NCBI RefSeq assembly: GCF_002269385.1 | Contig: NZ_CP022957.1 | Coordinates: forward strand, 367,001-431,000 | Source: Maribacter cobaltidurans | GTDB lineage: Bacteria > Bacteroidota > Bacteroidia > Flavobacteriales > Flavobacteriaceae | DNA length: 64,000 nt | Reading direction: 5' to 3' | In this document: positions 9,441-19,611 of the stretch, one piece after another | How the letters are laid out: the number at the start of each line of letters is the position of its first letter | Numbering within the stretch: position 1 is the stretch's first letter | Made by a program: the position numbers and the translations under genes | Notes under the pieces: generated by a model | Database searches by the model: none | Seen by the model: only the letters and a program-made list of their open reading frames with translations | What the model was told of the DNA's origin: nothing

Positions 9441-10493
9441 GTGAGCACCAGAAGGAAATTTATTACGACTACGATAGGCCTGTCCATTTACAGTCTCATA
9501 GTCCCAAAACTGTATCCGCACCAAAAAAGTATAAACACATTACCAGTAAAGCTATATCCAAAGGCCTTAAAAAAAGGAGCTACGATCGGATTAATTGCTC
9601 CGGGTTACATATTCTCTGAGGAAACATTGTCAACCGCTACAAACGAATTGCAAAGTATGGGCTATCAAGTATATCATACGGAAAAAATATCAAGGCGTCA
9701 CGGATATTTTAGTAATACGGATGCTGAGCGCGCCGCCGACCTTAATCATATGTTTCGGAACAATGACGTAGATGGTATATTATGCATACGCGGAGGATAT
9801 GGTTGTACCCGGATTATGCCACTGCTTGATTATGATCTAATTTCGCATAACCCCAAGCCACTCATTGGGTTTAGCGATGTAACCGCCCTTTTGAATGGTA
9901 TTCATAAAATGACCGGGCTCGTCACATTTCATGGCCCGGTAGGCAGCACCCTTGACGATACATACTCTAAAAAAGCACTTATTAACGTCGTTAGAAAAGC
10001 GAAGAAAAACTATGTTATTGGAAATGCCCCATTGGGTGATGAACTTAAATTAAATCCAGAATTTGAACGATATACCATTTATCCTGGAAAAGCCGAAGGT
10101 GTTTTATGTGGCGGTAGCCTCACTTTGGTAAATGCCCTTATTGGGACTCCCTACGAAATTGATTTTACTAATAAACTAGTCTGCCTTGAAGATGTTGGTG
10201 AGGCCCCCTACCGCATTGATAGAATGCTGACCCAATTGATAGAAGGAAAAACGTTCAGGAAGGCTGCAGGTATTCTCATTGGGGTTTGCAAAGACTGTAA
10301 TTCAAGTACGAATTCCGATTCCTTTACATTAAAGGAAGTTATTTTGGATAGAATTAAACCTTTGGGAATTCCGGCTGCTTATGGATTCAGTTTTGGGCAT
10401 GTGGCACAGAATTTTACCTTTCCCATAGGAACAGAGGCCTTTTTTGATGCCGATGATTTGCTTTTTAAACTAACCGAAAAACCGGTTTCTTGA
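9441..10493 (+). CDS. LD-carboxypeptidase, peptidase family S66, Tat-exported
   Basis: Cleaves the L,D bond of tetrapeptide stems during murein recycling. GTG start. The N-terminus STRRKFITTTIGLSIYSLIV is a twin-arginine-type signal, so unlike the cytoplasmic LdcA this copy appears to be exported. The catalytic triad is visible as Ser145 in GFSDVTAL, Glu249 in CLEDVGEAPYR and His319 in FGHVAQNFT. Full family length. Convergent with recQ, 9 bp apart. Activity on tetrapeptides is inferred from the family; microcin-immunity-like members also belong here. Confidence 0.88.
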   Translation: MSTRRKFITTTIGLSIYSLIVPKLYPHQKSINTLPVKLYPKALKKGATIGLIAPGYIFSEETLSTATNELQSMGYQVYHTEKISRRHGYFSNTDAERAADLNHMFRNNDVDGILCIRGGYGCTRIMPLLDYDLISHNPKPLIGFSDVTALLNGIHKMTGLVTFHGPVGSTLDDTYSKKALINVVRKAKKNYVIGNAPLGDELKLNPEFERYTIYPGKAEGVLCGGSLTLVNALIGTPYEIDFTNKLVCLEDVGEAPYRIDRMLTQLIEGKTFRKAAGILIGVCKDCNSSTNSDSFTLKEVILDRIKPLGIPAAYGFSFGHVAQNFTFPIGTEAFFDADDLLFKLTEKPVS

Positions 10494-10502
10494 GAACTAT
10501 CA

Positions 10503-12713
10503 CTAATTAGCTACCTCGCTGATGAATTTAAGACGATATAGCCGCAATTCCTCATCCTCATATTCCCCATCGAACTCCTTCATGGCCTCTTCTAGGTTAT
10601 CACTTTCGGCTTCCAGAAAATATTCATGGATTTCTTCTTGTTGGTCCTCATCCAAAACCTCATCGATCCAATAATCCAAGTTGAGCTTGGTGCCGCTGTA
10701 TACAATTTGTTCCATTTCCTTGATAAGTTCCGGTATGTCCAATCCTTTTGCTGAAGCGATATCATCCAAGGGCAGCTTCCTATCCACATTTTGGATAATA
10801 TACAGTTTCAAGCCTGAATTGGCCCCCGTACTCTTGACCACAAGGTCATCCGGACGGAGAATGTCATTTTCTTCCACATACGAGGCAATAAAAGCAACAA
10901 AAGGCTTTCCATACTTCTTTGCCTTTCCCTCCCCGACTCCGTGAACGTTGAGAAGTTCTTCCAGAGTGACAGGGTATTTAAGCGCCATATCCTCAAGGGA
11001 TGGATCTTGGAAGACCACAAAAGGGGGAACTCCCAATTTATTGGCCTGTGACTTTCTTAAATCTTTTAATTGCTTGAGCAATTTTTCATCGGCAACACCA
11101 CCGGACTTTGCGGCACCTACGATGGCATTGTCATTTTCGGCATTATAAACATGATCTTTTGTCATCATGAATGAATGGGGATTCTTTAGAAAATCCCGGC
11201 CTTTCTCGGTAATACGAATTACGCCATATTGCTCAATATCCTTTTTAAAATAGCCTGCCACCAACATTTGTCTTTTCAGGGCCATCCAATGACTTTTGTC
11301 TTTATCGGAACCAATCCCAAAAAATTCCTTTTCATTGGTCTTATGTGAACTGATCAAGGCATTGTTCTTTCCTCGTAGTGTATTCACTATTTCCTTAGAC
11401 TTAAATTTTTCACTTGTTCCTTGGACCACCTTCAACAATTTGACAGCATCGTCCATAGCCTCTACCTTTTCCTTGGGGTTTCTGGTATTGTCGTCCATAT
11501 CTGCGCCTTCCCCGTTCTCCTCGTCAAACTCCTCCCCAAAATAATGAAGCATAAATTTTCGGCGAGACATAGAGGTTTCCGCATAGGCCACCACCTCCTG
11601 TAAAAGTGCATTTCCTATTTCCTGTTCCGCAACCGGTTTTCCCGACATGAATTTCTCCAGCTTTTCCACATCTTTATAGGAATAGAATGCCAAACAGTGT
11701 CCTTCGCCCCCATCCCTGCCGGCCCTACCTGTTTCCTGATAGTAGCTCTCAATACTTTTAGGAATATCATGATGTATTACAAATCGCACATCCGGTTTGT
11801 CTATTCCCATTCCAAAAGCAATGGTCGCCACAACGACATCTACATCCTCCATCAAGAACATATCCTGATATTTAGATCGTGTCTTGGCATCAAAACCCGC
11901 ATGATAAGGTACGGCACTAATACCGTTTACTTGAAGCACTTGTGCAAGTTCCTCTACCTTTTTACGGCTTAAACAGTAAACAATGCCCGACTTACCCTCG
12001 TTCTGTTTAACAAACCGAATGATATCCGCATCCACGTTTTCTGTCTTTGTCCTTACCTCATAAAATAAATTGGGTCTGTTGAAAGATGCCTTGAATACGG
12101 TGGCATCCCCTATACCCAGATTCTTAATGATATCTTCCTGAACCTTTGGCGTTGCCGTTGCCGTCAATCCTATGATGGGAATATCATCTCCAAGGCGACC
12201 AACAATGGATTTAAGATTCCTATATTCAGGTCTAAAATCATGTCCCCATTCAGAAATGCAATGGGCTTCATCTACGGCTACAAAGGAAACTCTAACGGAA
12301 CGTAAAAATTCCACATTTTCCTCCTTGGTCAAGGATTCAGGTGCAACATAGAGTAATTTTGTGGTACCATCCATAATATCCTTTTTAACCTGCTTTATTT
12401 CGGTTTTGTTCAAGGAGGAATTAAGCACATGGGCAATTCCCATCTCGGCAGAAACGCCTCGAATCGCATCAACTTGATTTTTCATTAAAGCTATTAAAGG
12501 GGAAACTACTATGGCGGTACCCTCTTGCATTAAGGCCGGTAATTGATAGCAAAGGGACTTTCCTCCGCCCGTTGGCATAATAACAAAGGTATTATTACCC
12601 TTTAAAACATTTTTTATAACGCCTTCTTGAAGTCCTTTAAACTGAGAAAAACCAAAATACTTTTTTAATGCGCCATGTATATCAATCTCATTCAAACTTA
12701 TACGGTATTTCAA
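10503..12713 (-). CDS. recQ: ATP-dependent DNA helicase RecQ
   Basis: A 3'-5' DNA helicase in recombination and repair. Walker A is PTGGGKS (about 47-53) and the DEAH box is at 148-151, followed by the aromatic-rich loop [14 protein letters not shown]. An RQC region, an HRDC domain (about 545-625) and a further C-terminal helical extension of about 110 residues follow. The zinc-binding cysteines expected in the RQC (CGxCDNC type) are absent: the equivalent stretch reads [14 protein letters not shown]. The start [20 protein letters not shown] is a good fit. Divergent from kdsD. Confidence 0.93.
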   Translation of the reverse strand: MKYRISLNEIDIHGALKKYFGFSQFKGLQEGVIKNVLKGNNTFVIMPTGGGKSLCYQLPALMQEGTAIVVSPLIALMKNQVDAIRGVSAEMGIAHVLNSSLNKTEIKQVKKDIMDGTTKLLYVAPESLTKEENVEFLRSVRVSFVAVDEAHCISEWGHDFRPEYRNLKSIVGRLGDDIPIIGLTATATPKVQEDIIKNLGIGDATVFKASFNRPNLFYEVRTKTENVDADIIRFVKQNEGKSGIVYCLSRKKVEELAQVLQVNGISAVPYHAGFDAKTRSKYQDMFLMEDVDVVVATIAFGMGIDKPDVRFVIHHDIPKSIESYYQETGRAGRDGGEGHCLAFYSYKDVEKLEKFMSGKPVAEQEIGNALLQEVVAYAETSMSRRKFMLHYFGEEFDEENGEGADMDDNTRNPKEKVEAMDDAVKLLKVVQGTSEKFKSKEIVNTLRGKNNALISSHKTNEKEFFGIGSDKDKSHWMALKRQMLVAGYFKKDIEQYGVIRITEKGRDFLKNPHSFMMTKDHVYNAENDNAIVGAAKSGGVADEKLLKQLKDLRKSQANKLGVPPFVVFQDPSLEDMALKYPVTLEELLNVHGVGEGKAKKYGKPFVAFIASYVEENDILRPDDLVVKSTGANSGLKLYIIQNVDRKLPLDDIASAKGLDIPELIKEMEQIVYSGTKLNLDYWIDEVLDEDQQEEIHEYFLEAESDNLEEAMKEFDGEYEDEELRLYRLKFISEVAN

Positions 12714-12837
12714 AAATTTTTAGGGCCGTAGCATATTCTAACGGCAACGACCCTCACAGAAATTAAATTATCAATTCAACCAAAAAAGGTAGCACCAAAT
12801 TATTAAAGGATAGGTATCCTATAAAATTAAGTTTACG

Positions 12838-12845
12838 TAATTTTG
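12838..12845 (+). promoter_or_regulatory. Candidate promoter -7 box for the kdsD operon
   Basis: TAATTTTG matches TAnnTTTG exactly and lies 36 nt before the TTG start codon. No TTG is found at the expected -33 position, so only half of the consensus is present. Confidence 0.3.
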
Positions 12846-12881
12846 TATTCTTAAAGATAACATATCTTTATAAGAATACCA

Positions 12882-13868
12882 TTGATAAAATTAAATAATA
12901 CATTGACATCCAATAGCACTATTCTTGAATTGGCAAAGAGAACTATTGAAAGGGAACGGGACGCCATTGGGCATCTTGCGACCTTATTGGATGAGGACTT
13001 TTCAAAAGCAGTAGATTGCATATTAAATTCCAAGGGGCGGGTGATTATATCCGGAATTGGAAAGAGCGCCATCATCGCCTCAAAAATTGTGGCCACGCTT
13101 AATTCGACAGGCACACCTGCCATATTCATGCATGCAGCAGATGCTATCCATGGGGATTTAGGTACCATTCAGGATAACGATGTGGTCATCTGTATTTCAA
13201 AAAGCGGCAGCACCCCTGAGATAAAAATGCTGGTCCCCCTCATTAAAAGAGGTAAAAATACTTTGATAGGAATGACGGGGAACCTTGATTCCTTTTTGGC
13301 CAAACAGGCCGATTTTATTTTAAACACTTTTGTTGAAAAGGAAGCCTGTCCCAACGACTTGGCTCCTACCACCAGTACTACTGCGCAATTGGTCATGGGC
13401 GATGCCCTTGCCATTGTCCTATTGGAACTAAGAGGGTTCAGTAGTGCCGATTTTGCCAAGTACCATCCCGGTGGTGCCTTGGGCAAACGACTATACTTGA
13501 GGGTTGGGGATATTGCCAAAAACAATCAAATACCAGCGGTGCAAACGAAAACTGAAGTAAAACAGGTCATTGTAGAAATTTCAAAAAAAATGTTAGGTGT
13601 TACGGCAGTATTGGATGGAAATAAAGTGGTAGGAATCGTTACCGATGGTGATATCCGTCGAATGCTCAACAATCATGATAACATTAAGGGGCTAACCGCT
13701 TCGGATATCATGACCACAGACCCCAAAACCATAGAAATGGACACGCTGGCCATAAAAGCACTGGAATTGATGCAAAAAAAGGGAATATCACAACTATTGG
13801 CAATGGACAAAGGAGAATACTCCGGTGTTATTCATTTACATAACCTTATAAACGAAGGTATTTTATAA
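12882..13868 (+). CDS. kdsD: Arabinose-5-phosphate isomerase (KpsF/GutQ family)
   Basis: Makes arabinose 5-phosphate from ribulose 5-phosphate, the first committed step towards Kdo for lipopolysaccharide. An SIS domain (about residues 40-175, with GIGKSAIIASKI and CISKSGSTPEI) is followed by two CBS domains (about 205-328). TTG start at 12882; no in-frame ATG or GTG is available nearby and a stop lies 24 bp upstream. The stop overlaps the tatC ATG by one base (TAATG), showing coupling. The operon with lptB fits a role in building the outer membrane. Confidence 0.9.
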   Translation: MIKLNNTLTSNSTILELAKRTIERERDAIGHLATLLDEDFSKAVDCILNSKGRVIISGIGKSAIIASKIVATLNSTGTPAIFMHAADAIHGDLGTIQDNDVVICISKSGSTPEIKMLVPLIKRGKNTLIGMTGNLDSFLAKQADFILNTFVEKEACPNDLAPTTSTTAQLVMGDALAIVLLELRGFSSADFAKYHPGGALGKRLYLRVGDIAKNNQIPAVQTKTEVKQVIVEISKKMLGVTAVLDGNKVVGIVTDGDIRRMLNNHDNIKGLTASDIMTTDPKTIEMDTLAIKALELMQKKGISQLLAMDKGEYSGVIHLHNLINEGIL

Positions 13869-14722
13869 TGGCAAAAAGTAGTACGACCTCCCCAGATGAG
13901 ATGTCATTTTTAGACCATCTGGAAGAATTGAGATGGCATTTAATCCGATCTACATTGGCCGTAGTCATCATTGGCATCGTGGCCTTTGTTTTTAGTAGGT
14001 TCATTTTTGATGTTATTATTTTCGGCCCCTTAGACATGGATTTTCCTACGTATAAAATCTTTTGTGATGCCGCAACTTCCATTGGAATGGAATCGGATTT
14101 TTGTAAGGAAAAGGTTCCCTTTACCATTCAAAGTAGAACCATGTCCGGGCAATTTTCTGCGGATATCTGGACGGCTATTTGGGCCGGTTTAATTATTGGT
14201 TTCCCCTATATTCTTTTTGAATTGTGGAAATTTATTAGTCCCGGACTGTATGAAAAAGAACGTAAGCACTCCAAAGGATTCATTTTTATAGCATCACTCC
14301 TATTCTTTCTTGGTGTTTTGTTCGGATACTATATTGTAGCGCCTTTATCCATTAATTTTCTGGGATCTTATCAGGTAAGTGAACTTGTACTTAATGAATT
14401 TGACCTGGATAATTATATAGGACTTCTAAGGTCGGCAGTCTTAGCCTGTGGAATTATTTTTGAACTTCCGATTATCATTTATTTTTTAACAAAGGTGGGC
14501 TTGGTAACTCCGGAGATTATGAAGAAGTACCGTAAAATAGCCTTGGTCATCGTATTGATTATTTCGGCCGTGATCACACCGCCTGATGTAACCAGTCAGA
14601 TTATCGTGGCCATCCCCGTACTTATTCTATATCAAGCTAGTATTTATATATCAGCCAGGGTATTGAAAAGCGAAGCAAAAAAAGAAGCTAAACGAAAAAA
14701 GAACAATGTCAAATCCAGTTGA
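13868..14722 (+). CDS. tatC: Sec-independent protein translocase TatC
   Basis: Core membrane subunit of the twin-arginine translocase, which binds Tat signal peptides. The N-terminus MSFLDHLEELRWHLIRS carries the conserved hairpin-like motif, and six hydrophobic segments follow. The first periplasmic loop is long (about residues 50-90) with two cysteines (C58, C78 region), a form I associate with Bacteroidota. Three proteins in this window carry Tat-type signals (starts at 9441, 30220 and 45846) and would be its clients. tatA is not in the window. Confidence 0.93.
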   Translation: MAKSSTTSPDEMSFLDHLEELRWHLIRSTLAVVIIGIVAFVFSRFIFDVIIFGPLDMDFPTYKIFCDAATSIGMESDFCKEKVPFTIQSRTMSGQFSADIWTAIWAGLIIGFPYILFELWKFISPGLYEKERKHSKGFIFIASLLFFLGVLFGYYIVAPLSINFLGSYQVSELVLNEFDLDNYIGLLRSAVLACGIIFELPIIIYFLTKVGLVTPEIMKKYRKIALVIVLIISAVITPPDVTSQIIVAIPVLILYQASIYISARVLKSEAKKEAKRKKNNVKSS

Positions 14723-15056
14723 GGAATTTAATGCCTATCGTTCCAAAATGAACGATAAAATATTGGCGGACAACAATAAGATCATCAAACGTATCTTTAA
14801 TTTGGATACTAACGCATTCTCCAAAGGTGCGTTGGATGTAAAAACCAAGGAACTTCTGGGCCTTGTGGCTTCCACCGTACTTAGATGTGATGATTGTGTA
14901 AAATATCATTTGGAGAGTTCTTACAAGGAAGGTATATCCAAAGAGGAAGTTATGGAAACCCTAAGCATTGCTACATTGATTGGGGGGACCATTGTAATTC
15001 CCCACCTTAGAAGGGCCTATGAGTATTGGGAGACCTTGGAAGACAACCAAGGTTAA
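14706..15056 (+). CDS. Carboxymuconolactone decarboxylase-family (AhpD-like) protein
   Basis: A 116-residue all-helical protein of the CMD fold. The CxxC pair in LRCDDCVKYHL with the following histidine is the AhpD-type redox centre, suggesting peroxidase or thiol-disulfide activity rather than true gamma-carboxymuconolactone decarboxylation. It overlaps the 3' end of tatC by 17 bp and is followed by lptB 51 bp later, so it is part of the kdsD-tatC-lptB transcript. The substrate is unknown. Confidence 0.83.
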   Translation: MSNPVEEFNAYRSKMNDKILADNNKIIKRIFNLDTNAFSKGALDVKTKELLGLVASTVLRCDDCVKYHLESSYKEGISKEEVMETLSIATLIGGTIVIPHLRRAYEYWETLEDNQG

Positions 15057-15107
15057 AGATTTTATAATTGCTTTTATCCGCCGTGAATAAGGGTTAGATT
15101 TGGAAAA

Positions 15108-15848
15108 ATGAAGCTTAGAGCAGAAAATATAATGAAATCCTACCGGGGCCGCAAAGTGGTCAAGGGCATTTCGCTTGAGGTTAATCAAGGTGAAATTGTT
15201 GGACTTCTAGGACCTAATGGTGCCGGTAAGACGACATCGTTCTATATGATTGTGGGTTTAATTAAGCCCAATGGTGGGAATATATATTTGGATGATATGG
15301 AAATCACCAAGTTCCCCATGTACAAAAGGGCCCAGAACGGTATTGGCTATCTGGCCCAGGAGGCATCGGTTTTCCGTAAATTAAGTATTGAAAAAAATAT
15401 TCTCAGCGTACTTCAGCTCACCAAGCTAAGCAAGAAAGAACAGCTCATGAAAATGGAGTCCTTAATAGAGGAATTTGGTTTGGGGCATATTCGCAAGAAC
15501 CGTGGGGACTTATTATCCGGTGGAGAAAGAAGACGGACAGAAATCGCAAGGGCATTGGCAACAGACCCGAAATTCATTCTACTGGATGAACCTTTTGCAG
15601 GGGTTGACCCTGTAGCTGTGGAGGACATTCAACGTATCGTAGCCCAACTTAAAAACAAAAATATTGGCATATTGATAACTGACCATAATGTTCAGGAAAC
15701 TTTGGCCATTACGGAACGATCTTATTTGATGTTCGAAGGAGGTATTCTTAAGTCGGGAATACCGGAAGACCTTGCCGCAGATGAAATGGTACGTAAAGTT
15801 TATCTAGGCCAGAACTTTGAGCTTAGAAAAAAGAAGTTGGATTTTTGA
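15108..15848 (+). CDS. lptB: LPS export ABC transporter ATPase LptB
   Basis: The cytoplasmic ATPase that powers lipopolysaccharide extraction from the inner membrane by LptFGC. Walker A GPNGAGKT (about 34-41), signature [16 protein letters not shown] and Walker [14 protein letters not shown] are complete, and the spacing and GERRR signature are characteristic of LptB. 246 residues is normal. Last gene of the kdsD operon, joining Kdo synthesis and LPS export in one transcript. Confidence 0.93.
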   Translation: MKLRAENIMKSYRGRKVVKGISLEVNQGEIVGLLGPNGAGKTTSFYMIVGLIKPNGGNIYLDDMEITKFPMYKRAQNGIGYLAQEASVFRKLSIEKNILSVLQLTKLSKKEQLMKMESLIEEFGLGHIRKNRGDLLSGGERRRTEIARALATDPKFILLDEPFAGVDPVAVEDIQRIVAQLKNKNIGILITDHNVQETLAITERSYLMFEGGILKSGIPEDLAADEMVRKVYLGQNFELRKKKLDF

Positions 15849-15906
15849 TTTTTTCCTCTTTATTTCTTTCTCAAAAATTACACTCACAGATTTCCTAAAT
15901 TTCAAC

Positions 15907-16515
15907 TTAGACTATTTTCGAAAAAACATAGTATAGCTGCGATGCTATTTCCAAACTTCGCTCCCTATATTTTTGAGTTTGCAGCTCGGTTCCGTCATAA
16001 TCCTTTGGGTCATCAAAGGTCATGGGTATGCGCTTTTCGGCACCGGGAATAAACGGACAATTTTCGTCCGCATGGCCACAGGTCATAATGGCCGCAAAAT
16101 TAGATTCTGGATTAAAGACGTCATCATAGGTTTTTGAAAAACCAATAATGGATTGGCAATTTGGTGCGTACTTAATGAAATAAATCGGATTATCCCCTTT
16201 TGCGAACTTAAATGTTTTAAACCCAGAGTCTTCCAAGGTTTCCAAAACTTTTGGAAACAAAGCAGTGGCTTCCGTCCCACCGGAATAACAATATACCTTA
16301 GAGATTTGAAAATAGGCCGCCATTGTCTGTGCCCAAATTTGAGATAAATGGCTTCTCCTTGAATTATGGGTGCAGACAAAGTTTAAATTTATACTATCCC
16401 CTTCGTCCTTTTTTTCCTGAATATAGGCCACCAATGCTTGCAGTATTGGTAGGCGCTCTTTAACAGGGACGTATCCCTCTAATTCTTTTATGCTGTTTCT
16501 TAATTCCTTGAACAT
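15907..16515 (-). CDS. ArsC-like low-molecular-weight phosphatase / arsenate reductase
   Basis: Belongs to the LMW-PTPase fold used by thioredoxin-coupled arsenate reductases. The phosphate loop is C48-THNSR-R-S. Two further cysteines, C146 and C153 (MTCGHADENCPFIPG), are seven residues apart, as in the three-cysteine relay of staphylococcal ArsC, followed by FDDPKDYDG. I start at the ATG at 16515 rather than nine codons earlier because it gives the family-like MFKELRNSIK. No arsenical pump or ArsR gene is adjacent, so a physiological arsenate role is likely but not proven. Confidence 0.82.
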   Translation of the reverse strand: MFKELRNSIKELEGYVPVKERLPILQALVAYIQEKKDEGDSINLNFVCTHNSRRSHLSQIWAQTMAAYFQISKVYCYSGGTEATALFPKVLETLEDSGFKTFKFAKGDNPIYFIKYAPNCQSIIGFSKTYDDVFNPESNFAAIMTCGHADENCPFIPGAEKRIPMTFDDPKDYDGTELQTQKYRERSLEIASQLYYVFSKIV

Positions 16516-16592
16516 ATATAATACTATAAAATTCAAGAACAATATTACAACCGTAATATCAAATAATCAGTGCACGATTAAAAACCTAACTA

Positions 16593-17399
16593 TTATTTAA
16601 TCTCGAAGGTCAATGTAGCCCAGTTGGATTCGTAGTCTACTTCATCACCTTCCTTCTTTTCCATATGTATGGTGGCCACATACCACTGACCCACTGAAGT
16701 TGGCTTTATGCTTACCATTCCATTGGCGTTTGACTTTACGGAGTTTTCGTTCTCATGAGCATCTTGACCGGGTACAGAGGTACTGTAGTGTACTGTTTGA
16801 TTGGCCAAGGGTTTACCTTTATACAATAATTTAAAAGCGACCCTATCTCCCAACTTTATTTCAAAAGGATTGTTCAATGGCACAAATTCAACAGGATATC
16901 CCAGAGGCTTCATAAAGTCTATTGAGGTTTCCTCCCCTACCTGTAAAAGGGCTTTTACGTGTTTGGAATATCTTTCTTTGACTCCTTGGTCAGTTGTTCC
17001 CAGTTGCTTTCTTTCTGATATGGTGTTTTCAAGACCCTCATGCTCCAAATAATCATTGAAAGCTTCGGAGTCCATTTCCAATATTCTTGGCAACGTAGAG
17101 ATTCCAGCAACATAGGTTCCAGCATCACCTGTAGTATAATTTAAATATGTTTTGTTTTCTTCTCCATAATAATCCTCATCAGTCGGTTCAAAAAGATATC
17201 CTGGACCTATGATTTTAGCATTAATTATACGGTCTCTTGTAATTTCATTTTCACTGGTATCGAAGGTTCCATTGAATAAATACAATTGACCGGAAGTATT
17301 TGGTTCTAAAAAATGGGAATCTGTTTTTAAAAACAATTCATGGGAAGAGAAAACAAAAATAATGGTCATTAATAACAGTATACGAGCAGTACTTTTCAT
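16593..17399 (-). CDS. DUF4198-family exported protein
   Basis: 268 residues with a signal peptide ending near FVFSSHE, then HELFLKTDSHFLEP, the hallmark start of DUF4198 proteins. These are periplasmic beta-sandwich proteins often seen near metal-uptake or cobalamin-related transport genes. Domain one covers about residues 20-165 and a second sandwich about 170-268 (VAFKLLYKGKPLANQTVHY). No transporter lies beside it here, so the ligand is open. It stands alone, 71 bp downstream of the DUF4345 gene. Confidence 0.78.
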   Translation of the reverse strand: MKSTARILLLMTIIFVFSSHELFLKTDSHFLEPNTSGQLYLFNGTFDTSENEITRDRIINAKIIGPGYLFEPTDEDYYGEENKTYLNYTTGDAGTYVAGISTLPRILEMDSEAFNDYLEHEGLENTISERKQLGTTDQGVKERYSKHVKALLQVGEETSIDFMKPLGYPVEFVPLNNPFEIKLGDRVAFKLLYKGKPLANQTVHYSTSVPGQDAHENENSVKSNANGMVSIKPTSVGQWYVATIHMEKKEGDEVDYESNWATLTFEIK

Positions 17400-17470
17400 A
17401 TATTTTAAGCTTATAAGTTTAGTTTATCTACGAAAGTAAAACATAATAGTTTGTATTCGTGCCTCAAAAA

Positions 17471-17848
17471 TTAATTGTAGGTCTTCAAATTATACAAACC
17501 CCAACACATGAAGAGAAATTCCAGAATCAACGCTTGTAAAAATAAAGACGAATAACCATCAACCCATAGACTTACTATCCGTCCCAAAGAAATCCCTCCC
17601 ATAAACAAAACATTGCAAACCGTAGCAGGTCTCCAAAGCTTTTCATTAAAAGCACCCATAAGCCAAAAAATACCGAGACCTAGATAAATTCCCATAATGG
17701 CCCTGAAAATATTTTTTAGTTCTAAAACCTCAACTTCAAAACCAAAAACAAAAGGAACAATCTTGGATGGGTAAATACCATACACCAATCCGGCCAGTAG
17801 AACAACAACCCCGGAAAGTAACAGTTGTAAATTTTTAGGCACGTTCAT
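17471..17848 (-). CDS. DUF4345 membrane protein
   Basis: A 125-residue protein with four hydrophobic helices and the pattern FRAIMGIYLGLGIFWLMGAF typical of DUF4345. No function is known. The start overlaps the end of the MFS gene by 14 bp, placing it at the end of the pssA-to-DUF4345 run. Confidence 0.8.
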   Translation of the reverse strand: MNVPKNLQLLLSGVVVLLAGLVYGIYPSKIVPFVFGFEVEVLELKNIFRAIMGIYLGLGIFWLMGAFNEKLWRPATVCNVLFMGGISLGRIVSLWVDGYSSLFLQALILEFLFMCWGLYNLKTYN

Positions 17849-19109
17849 CCTTCTTTATACCGTATAATTTGAAATAACGATAGGCAGCCAATGCTCCCAT
17901 CAATGAAAATCCGGCCAACATCATGAACACCTGTTTATGACCTTCCAACCCAGGACTATTATCCAAAAGATAACCCATGGCGGGGCCTGCAAAAATATCC
18001 GGAGTATACCCAATTAGTGAAATTAAACCAACAGCGGTACCTGTTAAAACCAATGGAATCCTTCCACTTTGCATTACGGAGAAATATAATGACCGAGCCG
18101 CATATACGCCGGCGGCCAAAATAAATATTGAAATAAGAAAGACAAATGCCGATGTGTTGACTACCAATCCCGTAGCAAACAACGTCGAACCAGCAAAAGC
18201 GATTAAAAAACTAATTAAAAGCCATAAACTGGGTCTTGAGCGATCAGCAAGTATACCAATGGTAATTCCTATTACAGGTCTTATGAATAGTAAAAATGTA
18301 CCGGTCTTGGCTGCATCTACTTCATCATACAACATCACATCTTGTGCATAAAGCGAAATATCATCGGTAAGCTTATAGCCGACATAAGCGCAAAGTATAA
18401 TTATCATTAACAACAATACCGATGGTAACCTTAAGACTTCACCAATTTGTGAGATGGTTATTTTCTCAATGGTTATCTCCTTTTCCAAGGAGCCGGGAAG
18501 TTTCATAAAGAACCAAACCAGTAACCCTACAAGGGCAACAATTCCCGATGAGACCAAAATGACTTTTCTAAATGCAAACCTACTATCGGCAAGACTTGCG
18601 GTATCCAAATCTCCCGTCATAAAAAAAGAAAACACAAGGACCCCTAGTGTTCCGAACAAAGCCCCGACGAGCCCTCTACCCCCATCCAAAAAGCCAAAGG
18701 CTCTTCCCTGTGCTTTTTCTCCACCCCATACTCGAGTGGCCTTAATCATGGGCGACCAAAAAAGAAAAATGGTCGTGAACCCCCAAAACCCATATAATAA
18801 TTGAAGTGACCTATAATTAGGGAACGTTGCAAAAATCACACCCCCGGCAGCGGTACACCAAAGAGCAAATGCAATTAGCTTTCTGGGCAAAAACTTATCG
18901 GCAAGAGGGCCTCCAAAAAGATAGGAAACCAGTGCTACAAAGCCATACACGGAAAAGCAAAGCCCCAATTCAACATTGGTCAACTCAAAAACCTTGAGGA
19001 AAGTAGGTCTAAAAACCCTTTGCAACACGAATGGTAAAATAAATACACTTTCCCCGGCCAAAATGAGTAAGACCAAATAATACCAAGGTGCCCTATTTCC
19101 TTCTGTCAT
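17835..19109 (-). CDS. MFS transporter
   Basis: An inner-membrane major facilitator with 12 predicted helices and about 424 residues. The GGPLADKFLPRKL stretch after helix 2 is the MFS signature loop. I choose the ATG at 19109 because it forms an ATGA overlap with the stop of the upstream GyrI-like gene; the longer form adds eight non-membrane residues. The sequence resembles the sugar-phosphate/nitrate antiporter branch (WSPMIKATRVW), but the substrate cannot be fixed. Confidence 0.85.
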   Translation of the reverse strand: MTEGNRAPWYYLVLLILAGESVFILPFVLQRVFRPTFLKVFELTNVELGLCFSVYGFVALVSYLFGGPLADKFLPRKLIAFALWCTAAGGVIFATFPNYRSLQLLYGFWGFTTIFLFWSPMIKATRVWGGEKAQGRAFGFLDGGRGLVGALFGTLGVLVFSFFMTGDLDTASLADSRFAFRKVILVSSGIVALVGLLVWFFMKLPGSLEKEITIEKITISQIGEVLRLPSVLLLMIIILCAYVGYKLTDDISLYAQDVMLYDEVDAAKTGTFLLFIRPVIGITIGILADRSRPSLWLLISFLIAFAGSTLFATGLVVNTSAFVFLISIFILAAGVYAARSLYFSVMQSGRIPLVLTGTAVGLISLIGYTPDIFAGPAMGYLLDNSPGLEGHKQVFMMLAGFSLMGALAAYRYFKLYGIKKDERA

Positions 19110-19591
19110 TTTACCGATTGTATGGGAATCCATATTTCCTCCTCGGAGTTGGGATCATTGTTCTTATACTTTTCACCCAAGACTTCAAAATGTGGTCGAT
19201 TGTCCAATTGATAAGGTGAACTGGGCAACCATTCATTGAAAATATATTGGAAAATGCTGGTATCGTTACTAAGACCTTTATAGTCAAAAACGACATAATT
19301 TCCTTCCTCTAAAACAAAATGCCCCATTTCTTTAGGCATTTTAAGTACTTCGGAAACCTCTACGGTAGCCCACTTTTCAAAAGTACGGGTAGGGTCAAAA
19401 TCTTGAAAATATCCTTTTGGGTAATTTTGAAGTGAAATAAATTCTTTTGAAATTCTATTTTCAACCTGAGATATATTCGGCATAAATTTACTCCAAAGCT
19501 CCGATGTTCTATTTTCGATAATATTCATCGAAAGTCGAATACCAATGAGATTTCTTTTTTGAGAATATGCTATGCGATGATGTACTTTCAA
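19106..19591 (-). CDS. GyrI-like / AraC effector-binding domain protein
   Basis: 161 residues forming a stand-alone GyrI-like (SHS2) domain, the small-molecule-binding half of AraC- and BmrR-type regulators, without a DNA-binding part. The typical elements are a central EGNYVVFDYKG strand and the C-terminal RPHFEVLGEKY...EEEIWIPI. It sits between a DinB-family gene and an MFS pump, which suggests binding or hydrolysis of a small toxic compound. That role is inference. Confidence 0.82.
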   Translation of the reverse strand: MKVHHRIAYSQKRNLIGIRLSMNIIENRTSELWSKFMPNISQVENRISKEFISLQNYPKGYFQDFDPTRTFEKWATVEVSEVLKMPKEMGHFVLEEGNYVVFDYKGLSNDTSIFQYIFNEWLPSSPYQLDNRPHFEVLGEKYKNNDPNSEEEIWIPIQSVK

Positions 19592-19611
19592 TGAATTAAA
19601 AATTTATACAA

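Noticed and set aside
12966..13525. Long minus-strand frames across kdsD
   Set aside because: Shadows of a strongly supported SIS/CBS gene; compositions are not protein-like.
15095..15102. TAGATTTG, a full -7 box match just before lptB
   Set aside because: It lies only 5 nt from the ATG with no -33 TTG at the right spacing, and lptB continues the kdsD operon; probably chance.
19501..19540. TTCATCGA copy within the GyrI-like gene
   Set aside because: Single box inside coding sequence with no second site at 19-21 bp; not part of the operator family.
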